Notes: generated from the letters alone by a model not told the origin. A stretch of 64,000 nucleotides of DNA from Toxorhynchites rutilus septentrionalis (GCF_029784135.1 NC_073746.1:284529348-284593347), one strand, 5' to 3'. Positions 31,501 to 36,235 are shown, numbered from the stretch's first letter. Translations and numbers: made by a program.

Positions 31501-33679
31501 TTGAAATGTTTATGAAGATTCATAAGCTATCTTTGAGAAAGCCAGAAAACAACTCAGTGGCTTGATTAATGGCGTTCAATAAAGAAAATTGTGACTAATT
31601 TTTTCTAACTTTGGGAGATATACGAGCTCAGTATCGTTTTCCTGCGTGTGACATTTACAATGTTCCAACCAAGGATAAATAAATAATTGTTATTACATTT
31701 TGTTGATTTTTAGGTGACCAAACCATATTCGCCAACTTGCCTTCAGGCATTCGCCATCTAGCCTCCACGTGGAGGCTTAAAGTCGCCAACTTGCCTCCCT
31801 CTTACCTATGTCAAATCAAAGGAATGCATACAACTTAGCTGCAATATTTAAAACATCAACCGGACAATTACAACTTGCACACCTGGGATACTTCTTGCGA
31901 AATAAAGACCATGATTTCGTCACAACCACGCTGTCTGTGGAGTAACAGATGTGATGAAATTCAAAATTTTTTTTTTGGGAAATTTCGAACTCCTATCCTG
32001 ATATGTGTTCACAATAGCTTTCATAGTATTTACATTAGATAATGTATGACGGTATGTTTCCGTTACGTCGAGCGAATACAGCACGTATATTTTAAAACTG
32101 ACATCCTACTTATATTTTTCGTATGAAACAGAAATGTGAAATAAATTCCACGATACTGATTTCCAAGTCTTAGGAATGATTTCTGCAGGTTACTTCTGCA
32201 AACGATGATATTTCACAATTAATTCTACCTTGACTTGGCTAATTAATTCAAAGAATTCCAGTTGAACCTGACTTGGCTTGTAATGACCTTTTTCGTCGTT
32301 TCGGGTTATGATTTTAGTTATATCGTCCATCGTGGAAATACAGTACACTCTACTTGATCTTCACGAGAAATTTCGAGTGCGCTCTTCAGCTAATTATTCC
32401 TCTTCAATTATTTTCCTCTTTGTTCCTAATAACGCATTGTTACCAATTTTATGCCTGACTGGAAATGACATTGATATTGGCGTTTGTTGACTTCCCTCAC
32501 GTTACAGTTACGAATATACAAATACTGTCATTCGAATTCCATCTGAGAGTATTATTCTTACGTTCCGTGAACTATGAATTGGATTTCATTGTAAATTACT
32601 TCTGAATCAATATATCCGCCAAAACCGAGATTCCGTTGAACAGATACATTTATTTGATAGTATTTTGTCGTGAAACATTGGCCCTTAGGGAGCATCGATT
32701 TGCGAGAGATTGATTTTTGATTCTATTGAGCCTTATTTATTTTGTCTCATACCGATATTTATGACAGACAAAGCTGGTTCAACACAATTGAAATCCCTAA
32801 ATCACCCCAGGCAACAGCTGGTTGGGTATTCAAAGTGTGCAAGTTGAACTTGACTTCAAAGAACGTTTATCGTCGTTTCCCGTTGTGATTTTAGCCGTGA
32901 CTTTCATCGTTGGAATACGCTGCCCTCTAACCGTTCTTCACGCGACCCACGACCCACGTGCTCTCCAGTTAATCATTTCTCTTGAATTATGCGTCACTTT
33001 GTTCCGAATCACGACTCGGTTCAAATTTAATGCTCGACCGGAAACGATTGGAATTGTGCAGTGTAATAAATTTTTAACTGTGCCACAGCACGGGTAAACT
33101 TACCTGGGAAGAGATTACCAATAAGTGTAAACGGCAAGCAGAGGAAATTGACTAATAAATCAGCGTATGCCAGATTGACGATGAAGCGATTGGTTGGCGA
33201 CCGCATCATGGAGCTTTTCTTGACGACAATCACGACAGAGATGTTCCCCAGCAAACCAACGATGAAAATAAGGGTGTACGCAACGCTGGGGAAGATAAAA
33301 AGTTTATTTTAAAGTGTGAAAAGTGGGATATTGACGTTCGCAGCAATTAAGAAACATGTAATCCACAGTGATTGATAGAAGAGGTAACGCTAGATTTATT
33401 CCTGCCAATAAATCGAGGGTAAGTCTTTGGGACCTGCAACTGGATGAATGAATTCTCCCCGACTCACCTTAACAGCACCGTACCCAGCAGCCCGTAGCGT
33501 AGTTCGTATGCTGGGTCATATGCCGTTAGCAGCGGATACTCGTCCAAGCCCAACTCCCCGAATCTGGACATGTTTAGAGCGGCTGCGGTCGTCACCTCCG
33601 CCTCATAATGGACGACAAAACAAGTCCAGTTATGACCCGAACCAACGCTCGTGGTACAGTTAATTAAATTGGATTCCAT
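1246..33679 (-). CDS. Rhodopsin-like neuropeptide GPCR (SIFamide/trissin-receptor-like group), seven coding exons
   Basis: This is a class A G-protein-coupled receptor of the plasma membrane, expected to bind a neuropeptide. Exons are 33679-33468, 33285-33104, 3436-3292, 3230-3119, 2552-2352, 1756-1645 and 1580-1246. They total 1299 bases (432 aa plus stop), and every junction is in frame with GT/AG sites. The N-terminus carries sequons at N7, N17 and N36. Landmarks are GN in TM1 (N85), NLAYAD in TM2 (D113), the TM3 cysteine C140 pairing with C219 in loop 2, an ERC at 164-166 where most relatives have D/ERY, W190 in TM4, SWLP in TM6, and NPVLY in TM7. A CC pair follows TM7 as a possible palmitoylation site. 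From memory of the families, the TM2-TM3 region (LFPAWILG, then QGVSVSAS) looks like insect SIFamide and trissin receptors. I cannot choose between them without a search. Untranslated upstream exons may exist and were not found. Confidence 0.9.
1645..1756 (-). CDS. Receptor coding exon 6 (TM6)
   Basis: Acceptor CTCCGCAG, donor GAGTCAG before GTGAAA. Encodes residues 285-321 plus one base, with the TM6 core FTLSWLPLY, where Pro is the conserved 6.50 position. Confidence 0.92.
2352..2552 (-). CDS. Receptor coding exon 5 (loop 2 and TM5)
   Basis: Acceptor CCTCAG. I place the donor at AAG before GTCGGT, because that choice continues the frame as KVKVIKM into exon 6. Encodes residues 218-284: loop-2 cysteine C219, then TM5 (LFLCYLGPLSVISICYII) and a basic third loop. 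A donor a few bases downstream is possible but breaks the frame. Confidence 0.88.
3119..3230 (-). CDS. Receptor coding exon 4 (TM4)
   Basis: Acceptor CTCATAG, donor GCACAG before GTAAGT. The first base completes Arg180, and residues to 217 follow. It holds the conserved TM4 tryptophan (IIWTIALSINLPWLF). The intron to exon 3 is 61 bases. Confidence 0.93.
3292..3436 (-). CDS. Receptor coding exon 3 (TM3)
   Basis: Acceptor TTTTCAG, donor ACCAG before GTAAAT. It encodes residues 132-179 plus two bases of codon 180: the disulfide cysteine C140, the core QGVSVSASVNTL, and the ERC triplet at the inner end of TM3. Confidence 0.93.
3437..4130. other. Intronic stretch, nothing recognised
   Basis: No coding or repeat structure could be assigned. 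A short open frame at 3918-4103 has no recognisable motif. Confidence 0.4.
4131..5345 (+). pseudogene. Decayed Ty3/gypsy pol relic
   Basis: Broken frames match successive parts of a Ty3/gypsy polyprotein in the correct order. They are a reverse-transcriptase piece (HEGLFKYKRFPPGIKS, about 4230), an RNase H piece (SDLMLTHYDPTKD, about 4480), the RNase H end (LETDHQSLLRT, about 4740), the integrase start (TYWPGI, then in another frame EIEEFGKQCKRG, about 4800-4850), and the pol C-terminus (RSYVHQLRPRH, about 5063-5097) with a basic RRSTR-like tail near 5290. Frameshifts, stops and internal deletions are obvious. It is unrelated at base level to the intact element at 10.9-15.6 kb. Confidence 0.75.
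5346..5700 (+). pseudogene. ITmD37E-type transposase relic
   Basis: An open frame directly after the gypsy relic encodes FWLDLASCHYEKRPMEWY and the following residues. These align with the transposase at 36.2-37.5 kb (FWPDLASCHYSKDVLEWY). The region of the third catalytic residue has decayed (PELRPIEKYW there, ILEFRFIKYL here). No terminal repeats or TA duplication were found, so this is an internal fragment of an old copy. Confidence 0.7.
5803..6297 (+). mobile_element. tRNA-related SINE, copy 1
   Basis: Shares nearly all its length with 19802-20256. Near its 5' end there is a B-box-like GAGTTCAAACTC, with a weaker A-box-like TAGCCACTTGG upstream, as expected for a polymerase III promoter from a tRNA. 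It ends in AATAAATAAATAAATGGGAT and an A run. This copy has about 39 bases (near 6083-6122) that copy 2 lacks. No clear target-site duplication remains. I cannot name the family. Confidence 0.7.
6298..8274. other. Intronic stretch, nothing recognised
   Basis: AT-rich sequence. Short frames on both strands (6393-6710, 7019-7219) show no known motif. No terminal repeats, tandem repeats or RNA genes were seen. Confidence 0.4.
8275..8385 (+). repeat. Left arm of a widely spaced inverted repeat
   Basis: About 110 bases that match the reverse complement of 16262-16385. Both contain CAATTTTATTGTTCGCACGG followed by GCACTCAG. The two arms bracket 8.1 kb holding the histone-derived block, the 110-base array and the intact LTR element. 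Confidence 0.7.
8389..8404. repeat. Palindrome GACGTAGGACTACGTC
   Basis: Seven-base inverted arms around a two-base centre, immediately before the histone-type promoter block. The same or a near-identical motif recurs at 16164, 17744 and 63396, with partial copies at 10063, 10489 and 16690. Confidence 0.75.
8405..8907 (+). promoter_or_regulatory. Histone H2A-type promoter and 5' leader (dispersed repeat, copy 1)
   Basis: This is the upstream region of the H2A relic at 8908. It contains an inverted CCAAT box (ATTGG at 8648-8652), a TATA-like TTAAAAAT at 8808-8815, and an initiator TCATT at 8838-8842 whose A lies 32 bases after the first TATA base. A leader rich in CAC/CAA follows to the ATG. 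Most of the block up to about 8843 recurs at 63412-63850, and a shorter version at 30150-30440. The role as a promoter is inferred from motif spacing and from what follows it. Confidence 0.7.
8908..9335 (+). pseudogene. Histone H2A pseudogene
   Basis: The ATG at 8908 starts MVGYGKGGKVKGKAKSRSNR, nearly identical to the start of histone H2A. Later segments match H2A in shifted frames: bases around 9003-9047 correspond to the ERVGAGAPVYLAAV region and those around 9055-9108 to AAEV...AARDNKKT. Frameshifts, an in-frame stop and missing segments (the RIHRLLRKGNY region is gone) make it non-coding. A histone-type 3' stem-loop follows at 9336-9351, so this derives from a replication-dependent histone gene and not from a spliced, polyadenylated mRNA. 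Confidence 0.82.
9336..9351 (+). promoter_or_regulatory. Degenerate histone 3' stem-loop
   Basis: GGCGCTTATCAGGGCC fits the replication-dependent histone mRNA stem-loop, with one mismatched pair in the stem and loop TATC. It is followed by a purine-rich AAAAAAGAG that resembles a histone downstream element. Positioned as expected after the H2A relic. Confidence 0.7.
9700..9921 (+). pseudogene. Second histone gene 3' remnant (probably H2A)
   Basis: The segment at 9831-9885 resembles the 9155-9260 part of the first relic (shared GCGAGTG(G/C)CAAACGCAAT and ACC(A)GAACAAG). It leads into a perfect histone stem-loop. A distant resemblance to the VTIAQGG...LPN region of H2A is possible, but the frame is destroyed. 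Assignment to H2A rests on the shared stretch with the first relic. Confidence 0.5.
9922..9937 (+). promoter_or_regulatory. Perfect histone mRNA 3' stem-loop
   Basis: GGTTCTTTTCAGAACC forms a six-base-pair stem with a TTTC loop and sits after CACCAAA and before A, exactly the flanks of animal histone 3' ends. AAAGAG lies about 15 bases downstream, where the U7-binding element is expected. No intact histone gene precedes it. Confidence 0.85.
9938..10784. other. Repeat-derived sequence after the histone relics
   Basis: It contains partial copies of the palindrome at 10063-10074 and 10489-10499. A segment at 10045-10100 recurs in diverged form at 30885-30940 (shared CGGTTATG and CGACATTACCC). 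The bases near 10150-10175 resemble the reverse complement of 16205-16235. No open frame is credible. Confidence 0.5.
10785..10935 (+). repeat. 110-base tandem repeat, left part
   Basis: One full unit (10785-10894) and the first 41 bases of a second, each beginning GTTAGGRAAACAT. The array is cut by the LTR element. The missing 69 bases of the second unit are at 15582-15650, and 41+69 gives the 110-base period exactly. Confidence 0.88.
10931..10935. repeat. Target-site duplication of the LTR element, left copy
   Basis: AATAT directly before the left LTR, repeated at 15577-15581 directly after the right LTR. Five-base duplications are usual for Ty3/gypsy integrases. Confidence 0.88.
10936..11137 (-). 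repeat. 3' LTR of the Ty3/gypsy element
   Basis: 202 bases beginning TG and ending CA in either reading direction, matching 15375-15576 with one visible substitution. As the downstream LTR in element orientation it would carry the transcript's 3' end. Confidence 0.92.
11138..11152 (-). other. Polypurine tract
   Basis: On the minus strand the sequence just before the 3' LTR reads AAAAAAAGAAGCG, a purine run in the position needed to prime plus-strand DNA synthesis. Confidence 0.65.
11253..15335 (-). CDS. gag-pol polyprotein of the Ty3/gypsy element
   Basis: A single 1360-codon ORF. Gag-like sequence leads to zinc knuckles at about 181-196 (C-x2-C-x7-H-x3-C) and 203-216 (C-x2-C-x4-H-x4-C). 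An aspartic protease follows with DTGS at 304-307. Reverse transcriptase (DLRNGFWQ; VPFGLNSAPE) runs into RNase H (VQTDSSKDGIGSVLL; QSDHKPL). Integrase has an H/H/C/C zinc site (HAPH...CPTC), then VDFF and CDNVPF. Two catalytic positions are altered. The YxDD box reads YFND, with Asn at codon 586 (bases 13580-13578), and the glutamate expected in NGLAE is Gly at codon 1100 (12038-12036). The ORF is otherwise uninterrupted, so enzymatic activity of this copy is doubtful. The paired zinc knuckles and the YFxDLAVSG style suggest the Mag clade. Confidence 0.93.
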   Translation of the reverse strand: MFGQVRAAAVEEGAAEDAEGTVGRNAEDAAAGGDEGRTLAEVIKAFDDYCLPRKNVAMEAFKLNMIVQKEKQSFGNFETELRTQLQYCEFECTNCRTSYSDRMLRDRIIVGVQDKKLQLKLLDGKDDPLPKVVDTCKVFEAAAANKQLLDRKGQSQMEIKALVEEIPERAPSEVAVERRQCYNCGQSFNGQHLRNCPAINIKCHKCGRTGHFQKYCRTGGYEATKAQPSKKDDKKKTTVKNIRSIDWRDSGKCVFNKVEQDDSADMVISYVSYCRRYVNERFVGRLRWMKTYLIRDYPVTFKLDTGSDINCIPVDLVKKLKIKISNFKQYRVLDYSSNDIKIHGRVTLDCLEENSNSKHVITFLVVDDDFEPLLGLESCVTLGLVKRVYSVCSEDDLPSDVHEFTSMFSKIFEGLGKCPGKCSIVLKDGSIPSLHYKKRIPFSLVDRLKTQLNEMVGEGIISPVDYPTDWVNNIQIVEKPNGSLRIWIDPKPLNACIKREHFLIPTLEDIMSRLSNKRVFTILDLRNGFWQMELDRQNSDLTTFMTPFGRYRWNRVPFGLNSAPEMFQKKMVQIFGDIPGVEVYFNDLAVSGVGNEGHDKTLKLVIERAIKNNIRFNTSKIQYRCSEVKFMGHIITNGTIRPDDKYIRAITELQTPTSKNDVMRILGLFKYLAKFIPNLSQRTALMREVTRKDIHWQWTEGHDKELRDLLQVISTSPVLVLYDPEKPVTVQTDSSKDGIGSVLLQAGKPVAYASRCLTKSEQNWDQIEKELLAIVFACERFHYFLYGRDFVVQSDHKPLATLVNRDVDTVSARLQRMFMFLLKYPGLSIVYTPGKDMLVADCLSRAPLNDPVSDDLNLVGLIHSVTKRVCMSDDNYKACVEAIRNDERYSRVCKYVQEGWPSYHKLDDLSQHFHKVKNELHFEQQLLFKNHRLVIPTELQRSMCYWLHAPHMGIEKTLARARMHVYWPGMTQDIIETVRDCPTCENFKRNNQKEPLIQDNKPEYPFHKVSVDFFEYGDYSFVSLIDAYSGLLCSEMLKDKSATSVVKSLNNIFCKYGFPTQIRCDNVPFNSEICERFANECNIRFVFSSPRYPQSNGLAGMGVAIAKNLLKRCVELGELHMYQYRLLEYNTTPVASMKLSPAQLFFGRCLKTKLPVNSKLLVRHCLDESLVQESFDNKRDIQKKYYNQHAKSLPGLNEGERVMFKKNGSEWCYGRVMKNVNDRSYVVADYMNNQFRRNRRFISKTNNNDINTSDLLYDEGLLTDTSTNSNKANGFDLNHDKPKASYRNIHNERELEPTLDLSKNSELGSSIYDTATSGSECDVEIECETADEVQNNYPLETRTRSGRVVKPREMYGDWTV
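15357..15374 (-). other. Primer-binding site, probably tRNA-Leu
   Basis: Immediately inside the 5' LTR the minus strand reads TGGTGTCAGAAGTGGGAT. Its complement ends CCCACTTCTGACA-CCA, which agrees with the 3' end of animal tRNA-Leu (AAG/CAG type) as I remember it. Confidence 0.7.
15375..15576 (-). repeat. 5' LTR of the Ty3/gypsy element
   Basis: 202-base LTR at the upstream end in element orientation, followed on its outer side by the AATAT duplication at 15577-15581. It should contain the element's promoter. No clear TATA box was picked out. Confidence 0.92.
15582..15900 (+). repeat. 110-base tandem repeat, right part
   Basis: Completes the interrupted unit (15582-15650), then has units 15651-15760 and 15761-15869 and a truncated unit from 15870. 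Shared blocks are GTTAGGGAAACAT, CCGCTGCTTGTATCTAT and GCCATGCCGATTTCCC. The period is not a multiple of three, and no coding role is indicated. Confidence 0.88.
15926..15968 (-). promoter_or_regulatory. Core promoter (CCAAT, TATA, initiator) reading into the tandem array
   Basis: On the minus strand CCAAT (15968-15964) is followed by TATATAAG (15960-15953) and the arthropod initiator TCAGT (15930-15926). The initiator A is 32 bases from the first TATA base, the same distance as in the H2A-type promoter at 8808-8842. Transcription would run into the 110-base repeat array. No ORF of note follows. Function is inferred from motif spacing. Confidence 0.6.
16164..16179. repeat. Palindrome GACGTAGTTCTACGTC
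   Basis: A copy of the recurring palindrome with a changed two-base centre, about 200 bases upstream of the minus-strand core promoter. Confidence 0.7.
16262..16385 (-). repeat. Right arm of the widely spaced inverted repeat
   Basis: Reverse-complement match to 8275-8385 across the whole arm, with small internal differences. See the left arm for context. Confidence 0.7.
16386..18078. other. Repeat-related sequence with two more palindrome copies
   Basis: A partial palindrome at 16690-16703 (preceded by GAGACACGACCGC) and a full one at 17744-17759 (GACGTAGTCCTACGTC). The words GACACGACCG near a palindrome-like sequence recur around 25360 and, without it, around 36063 and 43520. Open frames at 17183-17592 have no recognisable domain. 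Confidence 0.5.
18079..18226. mobile_element. Foldback MITE with 51-base inverted arms
   Basis: Arms 18079-18129 and 18176-18226 are reverse complements with one mismatch, separated by 46 bases. Each arm also contains the inner palindrome TGTCATGACAATTGTCATG. Beyond the arms a weaker inverted match continues (AAACATTTCC at 18048-18057 and GGAAATGTTT at 18261-18270). No coding capacity, and no clear target duplication was found. Confidence 0.8.
18290..19787. other. Intronic stretch, nothing recognised
   Basis: AT-rich, with no coding or repeat structure I can support. Confidence 0.4.
19802..20256 (+). mobile_element. tRNA-related SINE, copy 2
   Basis: Same element as 5803-6297, with the B-box-like GAGTTCAAACTC, 3' tail AATAAATAAATAAATGGGAT and an A-rich end. 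A 14-base duplication AAACTTGTCGAAAG flanks it at 19788-19801 and 20257-20270, proving insertion by target-primed reverse transcription and fixing both ends. No protein is encoded. Confidence 0.85.
20271..21477. other. Intronic stretch, nothing recognised
   Basis: Short open frames only (20367-20663, 20740-20985, 21070-21315), none with a known motif. Confidence 0.4.
21478..22161. repeat. Complex foldback region
   Basis: AATTCTCGCGTAACTTTTGAAAAGGTCC near 21478-21505 recurs inverted at 22134-22161. Inside, GTTACTTCGGACG (near 21669) pairs with CGTCCGAAGTAAC (near 21706), and GTCCAATGTAACATTTT (near 21934) pairs with AAAATGTTACATTGGAC (near 22119). The nested inverted pairs suggest a foldback element or overlapping MITEs. 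No ORF is convincing. Confidence 0.65.
22162..24149. other. Intronic stretch, nothing recognised
   Basis: AT-rich with short open frames (23099-23320, 23399-23581, 23670-23855), none with a recognisable domain. No repeat structure seen. Confidence 0.4.
24150..24443. mobile_element. Short inverted-repeat element (MITE) with GGGG...GGTAAGAC ends
   Basis: The left end GGGGAGTTGCGGGTAAGAC and the right end, reverse complement GGGGAAATGGGGGTAAGAC, bound 294 non-coding bases. The ends resemble those of the elements at 48255-49203 and 43607-44561. No clear target duplication. Confidence 0.55.
24444..25619. other. Intronic stretch, little recognised
   Basis: At about 25208 CAGGCGTGGCCAAAG resembles a hAT terminal repeat, but no partner end was found. 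At 25352-25398 GACACGACCGC and a diverged palindrome occur. Otherwise nothing. Confidence 0.4.
25620..26180 (+). repeat. Degenerate tandem repeat region
   Basis: Motifs recur at uneven spacing: GCCGATATATTCC, CGCGCGTACTTT, ATCCAATCGCG, GGCGGAGA and TCTAAAATCAAT. CGCGCGTAC-like words fall near 25764, 25940, 26010 and 26128. This looks like an old, rearranged array of units somewhat over 100 bases long. Confidence 0.55.
26664..27597 (+). pseudogene. Outer LINE (Jockey/CR1-type) reverse transcriptase, 5' part
   Basis: Reads as a non-LTR reverse transcriptase in order: NWKLSVMFPVYKIGNKQNIESYRGI, then DQHGFYPKRSVSTNLVQF, LKAAFDRVDHKILL, and after a frameshift near 27230 GVPQGSNLGPLLFSIFINEL and FYADDVKIY (the catalytic box). 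It is cut off upstream with no endonuclease domain seen, has an in-frame TAG near 26869, and is interrupted at 27597 by another LINE. The 3' part resumes at 28802. Confidence 0.85.
27598..28801 (+). mobile_element. Inner LINE inserted within the outer LINE
   Basis: A 1204-base, 5'-truncated non-LTR element encoding the latter part of a reverse transcriptase: GLRQGDGISCLLFNVALEG, FADDVDIIGR (catalytic box), NASKSKYMLAGG, LYGHEAWTM and a C-terminal GRVRWAGHVARL region. Frames break near 27745, and a stop precedes 27978; the longest intact piece is 28026-28760. It ends in an (AAAT)n tail. A 13-base duplication ATGACAGCATAAT lies at 27585-27597 and 28802-28814. Related sequence sits at 41815-42360 on the minus strand. 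Clade not resolved. Confidence 0.88.
28802..29664 (+). pseudogene. Outer LINE, 3' part and tail
   Basis: Continues the outer LINE protein exactly where the inner one interrupted it (HYDSII, then AKANRQLGFIFKVSNEI). It then encodes the C-terminal LINE region (RSILESNAIVWCPYQ; LRSLLWRDPLNLPPYEERCRLL; TLERRRYVAQVKFVAKIL), with a frameshift near 29000, down to a stop near 29354. A non-coding 3' region follows, ending in (AAAT)n at 29641-29664. Confidence 0.85.
29800..30138 (-). pseudogene. mariner transposase relic
   Basis: On the minus strand, 29995-29810 encodes VPHKLS...RHQRKS...PGDEKWVYFENPKRK, the mariner transposase segment holding the first catalytic aspartate (GDEKW). Upstream, in other frames, ISQRLKVM-like sequence matches the helix-turn-helix end. 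The rest of the transposase and the terminal repeats are missing. Confidence 0.75.
30139..30960 (+). repeat. Histone-promoter-type repeat, copy 2 (decayed)
   Basis: Starts with a broken palindrome (TTGATGTAGGACC) and then GAAAATCTAGGCACTGAACA, as at 8430 and 63441. It keeps the ATTGGTCCA (CCAAT) block near 30377. Homology to the promoter block fades by about 30440. At 30885-30940 it again matches the sequence downstream of the H2A relics (10045-10100). The H2A part is missing or unrecognisable between them. Confidence 0.6.
31080..31797 (+). pseudogene. pogo-like transposon relic
   Basis: Inverted ends GGGGCAAGTTGGCGAA (31080) and GTCGCCAACTTGCCTCC (31783) bracket a psq/CENP-B-type DNA-binding region. 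ATG at 31136 gives MVRTFKRKREQYWS. A one-base frameshift near 31193 then leads to MKAIEEGLSVLGASKQFG, and further on FKGTCAGRTWVEMFMKIHKLSLRKPE matches the second helix-turn-helix of pogo-family transposases. A stretch with GT...AG ends (31299-31370) looks like an intron. The catalytic DDE domain is absent, so this is an internally deleted copy. Confidence 0.7.
31798..33103. other. Intronic stretch, nothing recognised
   Basis: Degenerate repeats of TTGATCTTCACG/CCGTTCTTCACG and neighbours around 32220-33000 suggest an old duplicated segment (compare 32260-32450 with 32830-33030). No coding sequence was seen before the receptor exon at 33104. Confidence 0.4.
33104..33285 (-). CDS. Receptor coding exon 2 (TM1-TM2)
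   Basis: Starts after the acceptor TTCCCCAG and ends at CCCAG before GTAAGT. It encodes TM1 (GLLGN) and TM2 (NLAYADLLVNFLCLP), residues 71-131 plus one base. Its last base joins CT of exon 3 across the 29.7-kb intron to give Ala132 in the run LFPAWILG, as expected for this receptor family. Confidence 0.92.
33468..33679 (-). CDS. Receptor coding exon 1 (extracellular N-terminus)
   Basis: Encodes residues 1-70 plus two bases of codon 71. The ATG at 33679-33677 is the first in a frame open to the donor, and the protein begins MESNLINCTT. The exon ends CTGTTAAG before GTGAGT. It carries three N-glycosylation sequons and the start of TM1. The next intron is only 182 bases. Confidence 0.85.
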
Positions 33680-36135
33680 TGATTCGACAGCGAAAGGAGG
33701 TTTCCTCCGCCGGAAACAGAACTGTGATGCTCTGCGGTGGAAGATAATGGGGTGATTTAGCGTGTTTTTCGTTCCATCGACTTCTCAGTATCCACAGCAG
33801 TGTTTCGACTTTGGCCCATTCGGAAAGATCAGTGTTGTTTCTTTTGGAAGAAACCGGCTGAAAGCAAAGAGAAATGAACGAATTGTCATTGTGTGTTTCT
33901 TCCAATAACAATTCTGTTGGAGTAAAGAGTTATCTTAATTGGAATCGACGAAATGTGAATTCTTTCATTCAAGTTCAATTGAAAATTTCTAACATTAATC
34001 AACAGTGTCCTTTTGCGGTACATTCCATTGATATTTTTCGTGAAACGGCTATTCAAACGTGAATAAGCTTCCATGAACAGAACGGATCGAATATACAACA
34101 GCTTTAAGATGTCGTTTTGGTTCCTGGTCGTCCCTTCGTTAGCATGCATCGACTGTGTCTGTCTATTCGCTGAACATCAGTAGTAATGAGAAGCTTACGA
34201 GAATTGGGGCTTATTTTCCGGACATTACCCGGGAAGCAAATACTTTGTGGGGTGTTCTCGTGCGGTTGACTTCCCGCTACCTAAACGATACTTGAGACAG
34301 GCCTCCAGATTCTAGATTGATGCGTCTAGATTTGACGCGACAGGGGCGCGGCCCTGTAACTATGGTTTGCCTTATAAATGCTGATTGATAGCTCAAATTT
34401 GGGATGCGTAAACCTTCCCCGCCTCGTTCCACGATGAATTGTTGCTGAATTAGATAAGAAGAAAATTTCGCGTGCTAACGAATAGGCGGTGAAAGTTTGG
34501 GAAGGACGTGGTTGAATTTCGTGCTAAATCGACGAGAACAATTGAATGGGAGAAGTTTTTGGAGAAAGAAAAAAAAACTGATGATTAATTCTGTTGTGTT
34601 TCTGCTTCAGTCGCAGCTCGAACTCCTTGCTGGTAATTCATGTAGACATTAGATTTATGATGTTTCTTTTAACTTCACTTTTGGATTAATTTTTTGGACG
34701 ATTTTTTGTCCACCACTCGTTAACAGTACTCAGCACACCTTTCACGGCCGGTGAACAAGGTAATTAATCATAATCAAATCATTAATCATACAGAAGAGTA
34801 TCGTTCTGTTCATCCATTCGAGGTAATAGAATGCCACTTGAAGCAATAACTAAGTAGTCATACATGTTGAGCCATGGACTATTTTTCACCTTCTCTTGAA
34901 GCTGAAAGTAATTCTTTAATAATCAGGTATAGATTGGGTATACGAATGATACATTTCGGCTTCACTTCCTTTAAGCTCTTTTATATTCGGGTTTCTCCAG
35001 GAAGCCGACAGTCACGAACTGTGAAAAGAGAAAAGCCGGTGGAATATTAATAAAGGTAGTCCTTTTTTTTGTGGTGTAATTTAAAGGGACCCTGCCACAG
35101 GCATCCCAAATGGTGGCACGTTCCTCGTATTCGACAGAATTTCAACATTTCTTCTTTTCCTATTTGTATCTTTGGGGTAATCTTATGCTATGTTTCCGTT
35201 AACAATTTTTTTTTGTCGTTTGAAGTGAGATGTTCCTCCTACCAATTGTGCGTTCAATAGATTTTTTCCCTCCTCATCGAGTTAAACTTGTGTTTCTTTA
35301 AATAAATATTTCATTCAAATTCTGATTCTAAATAAAATACTTAATACACCTTCACTGCAGTACATCCCCAATTGACATTTATTAAATTGTCTGAATTTCC
35401 ATAAAATATTCGAAAAAAAATCCACAGTTCAAGCCCAGCATTATAAAACATCAACCTTTGTGTTCAAAAATGTCAGCTTAAAACGAATTTCTGTAGAAAA
35501 TTATTAATTTTTTTTAAGCAGAGATACATCTTCCATTAGGAGTTACAAAAAAGAGCACATGTTACGATTTCATAGAATAGTTTTAACGTGAGTAACTATC
35601 TTTCTGCGAGTGGATTTTGATGATTTACATAGCAACTTTCTGAGATTGATTTGATATGCTATAAATTCCCTTGCTGCTGAATGATTCCAGTTGACGAAAA
35701 ATGAAAGCATTCACATTTTTCAAAGAGCAGTACCCCGTCAAATTTATAAAAAAAAGTCTGAACTTAATCTGACACTGTCCAATTTTTTCAAAACCTTGAA
35801 CATGTGGTGAGAACTACCCAAAGTTACAACTTTCATTAGCGTATGATAAATTTGATCGCGGCTGATTTTTTCCTAGGGTTTGTCAAAATCATGTTTTTTG
35901 CATTGCATTTCGATGCATTGGAACATCAAAAGCTGTCTGATTACAATATGGTGCTCGACGAAGTTGTTGGACCTTCATGGAAAAATTATACATAAGCCAC
36001 TGTTCAAAACCTTGCTCAGAATTTGAAGTTGATATCGAAAAACTGTAGAGGGTTATTTACGGGACACGACCGTTACGAAATGGAAATTGATAAATTCACT
36101 CGCTTATCACTTCGGATATTATTTTCGAATAGAAA
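33680..36135. other. Upstream flank of the receptor start, nothing recognised
   Basis: The receptor's promoter and 5' untranslated exons could lie here or farther right, but I see no decisive core promoter on the minus strand. Open frames at 33660-33911 and 33886-34149 have no recognisable domain. Confidence 0.4.
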
Positions 36136-36172
36136 ATCGCTTCTCGGCCTAAAGGCTAAGATAAAAAAAAAA
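36136..36172 (+). pseudogene. U2 snRNA 5'-end fragment with a poly(A) tail
   Basis: Positions 36136-36162 begin ATCGCTTCTCGGCC and end GGCTAAGAT, matching the highly conserved first 27 bases of U2 snRNA except for three bases of the stem-I loop (TAAA for TTTT). Ten A residues follow directly (36163-36172). This looks like a reverse-transcribed, 3'-truncated U2 copy. Too short to be functional. Confidence 0.7.
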
Positions 36173-36235
36173 TTTTAGAATTCATCCCAATTTTTGATAT
36201 AACTGTTTGATTGAATTTTTTGGTGAAACTGAATA

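Larger units (their letters stand above)
3437..33103 (-). other. 29.7-kb receptor intron packed with repeats
   Basis: The intron runs from the donor GTAAGT at 33103 to the acceptor TTTTCAG ending at 3437. The exons on either side encode adjacent TM2 and TM3, so no coding sequence is missing. Its content is mobile-element and histone-derived repeat sequence, listed separately. The other five introns are 61-595 bases. Confidence 0.88.
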
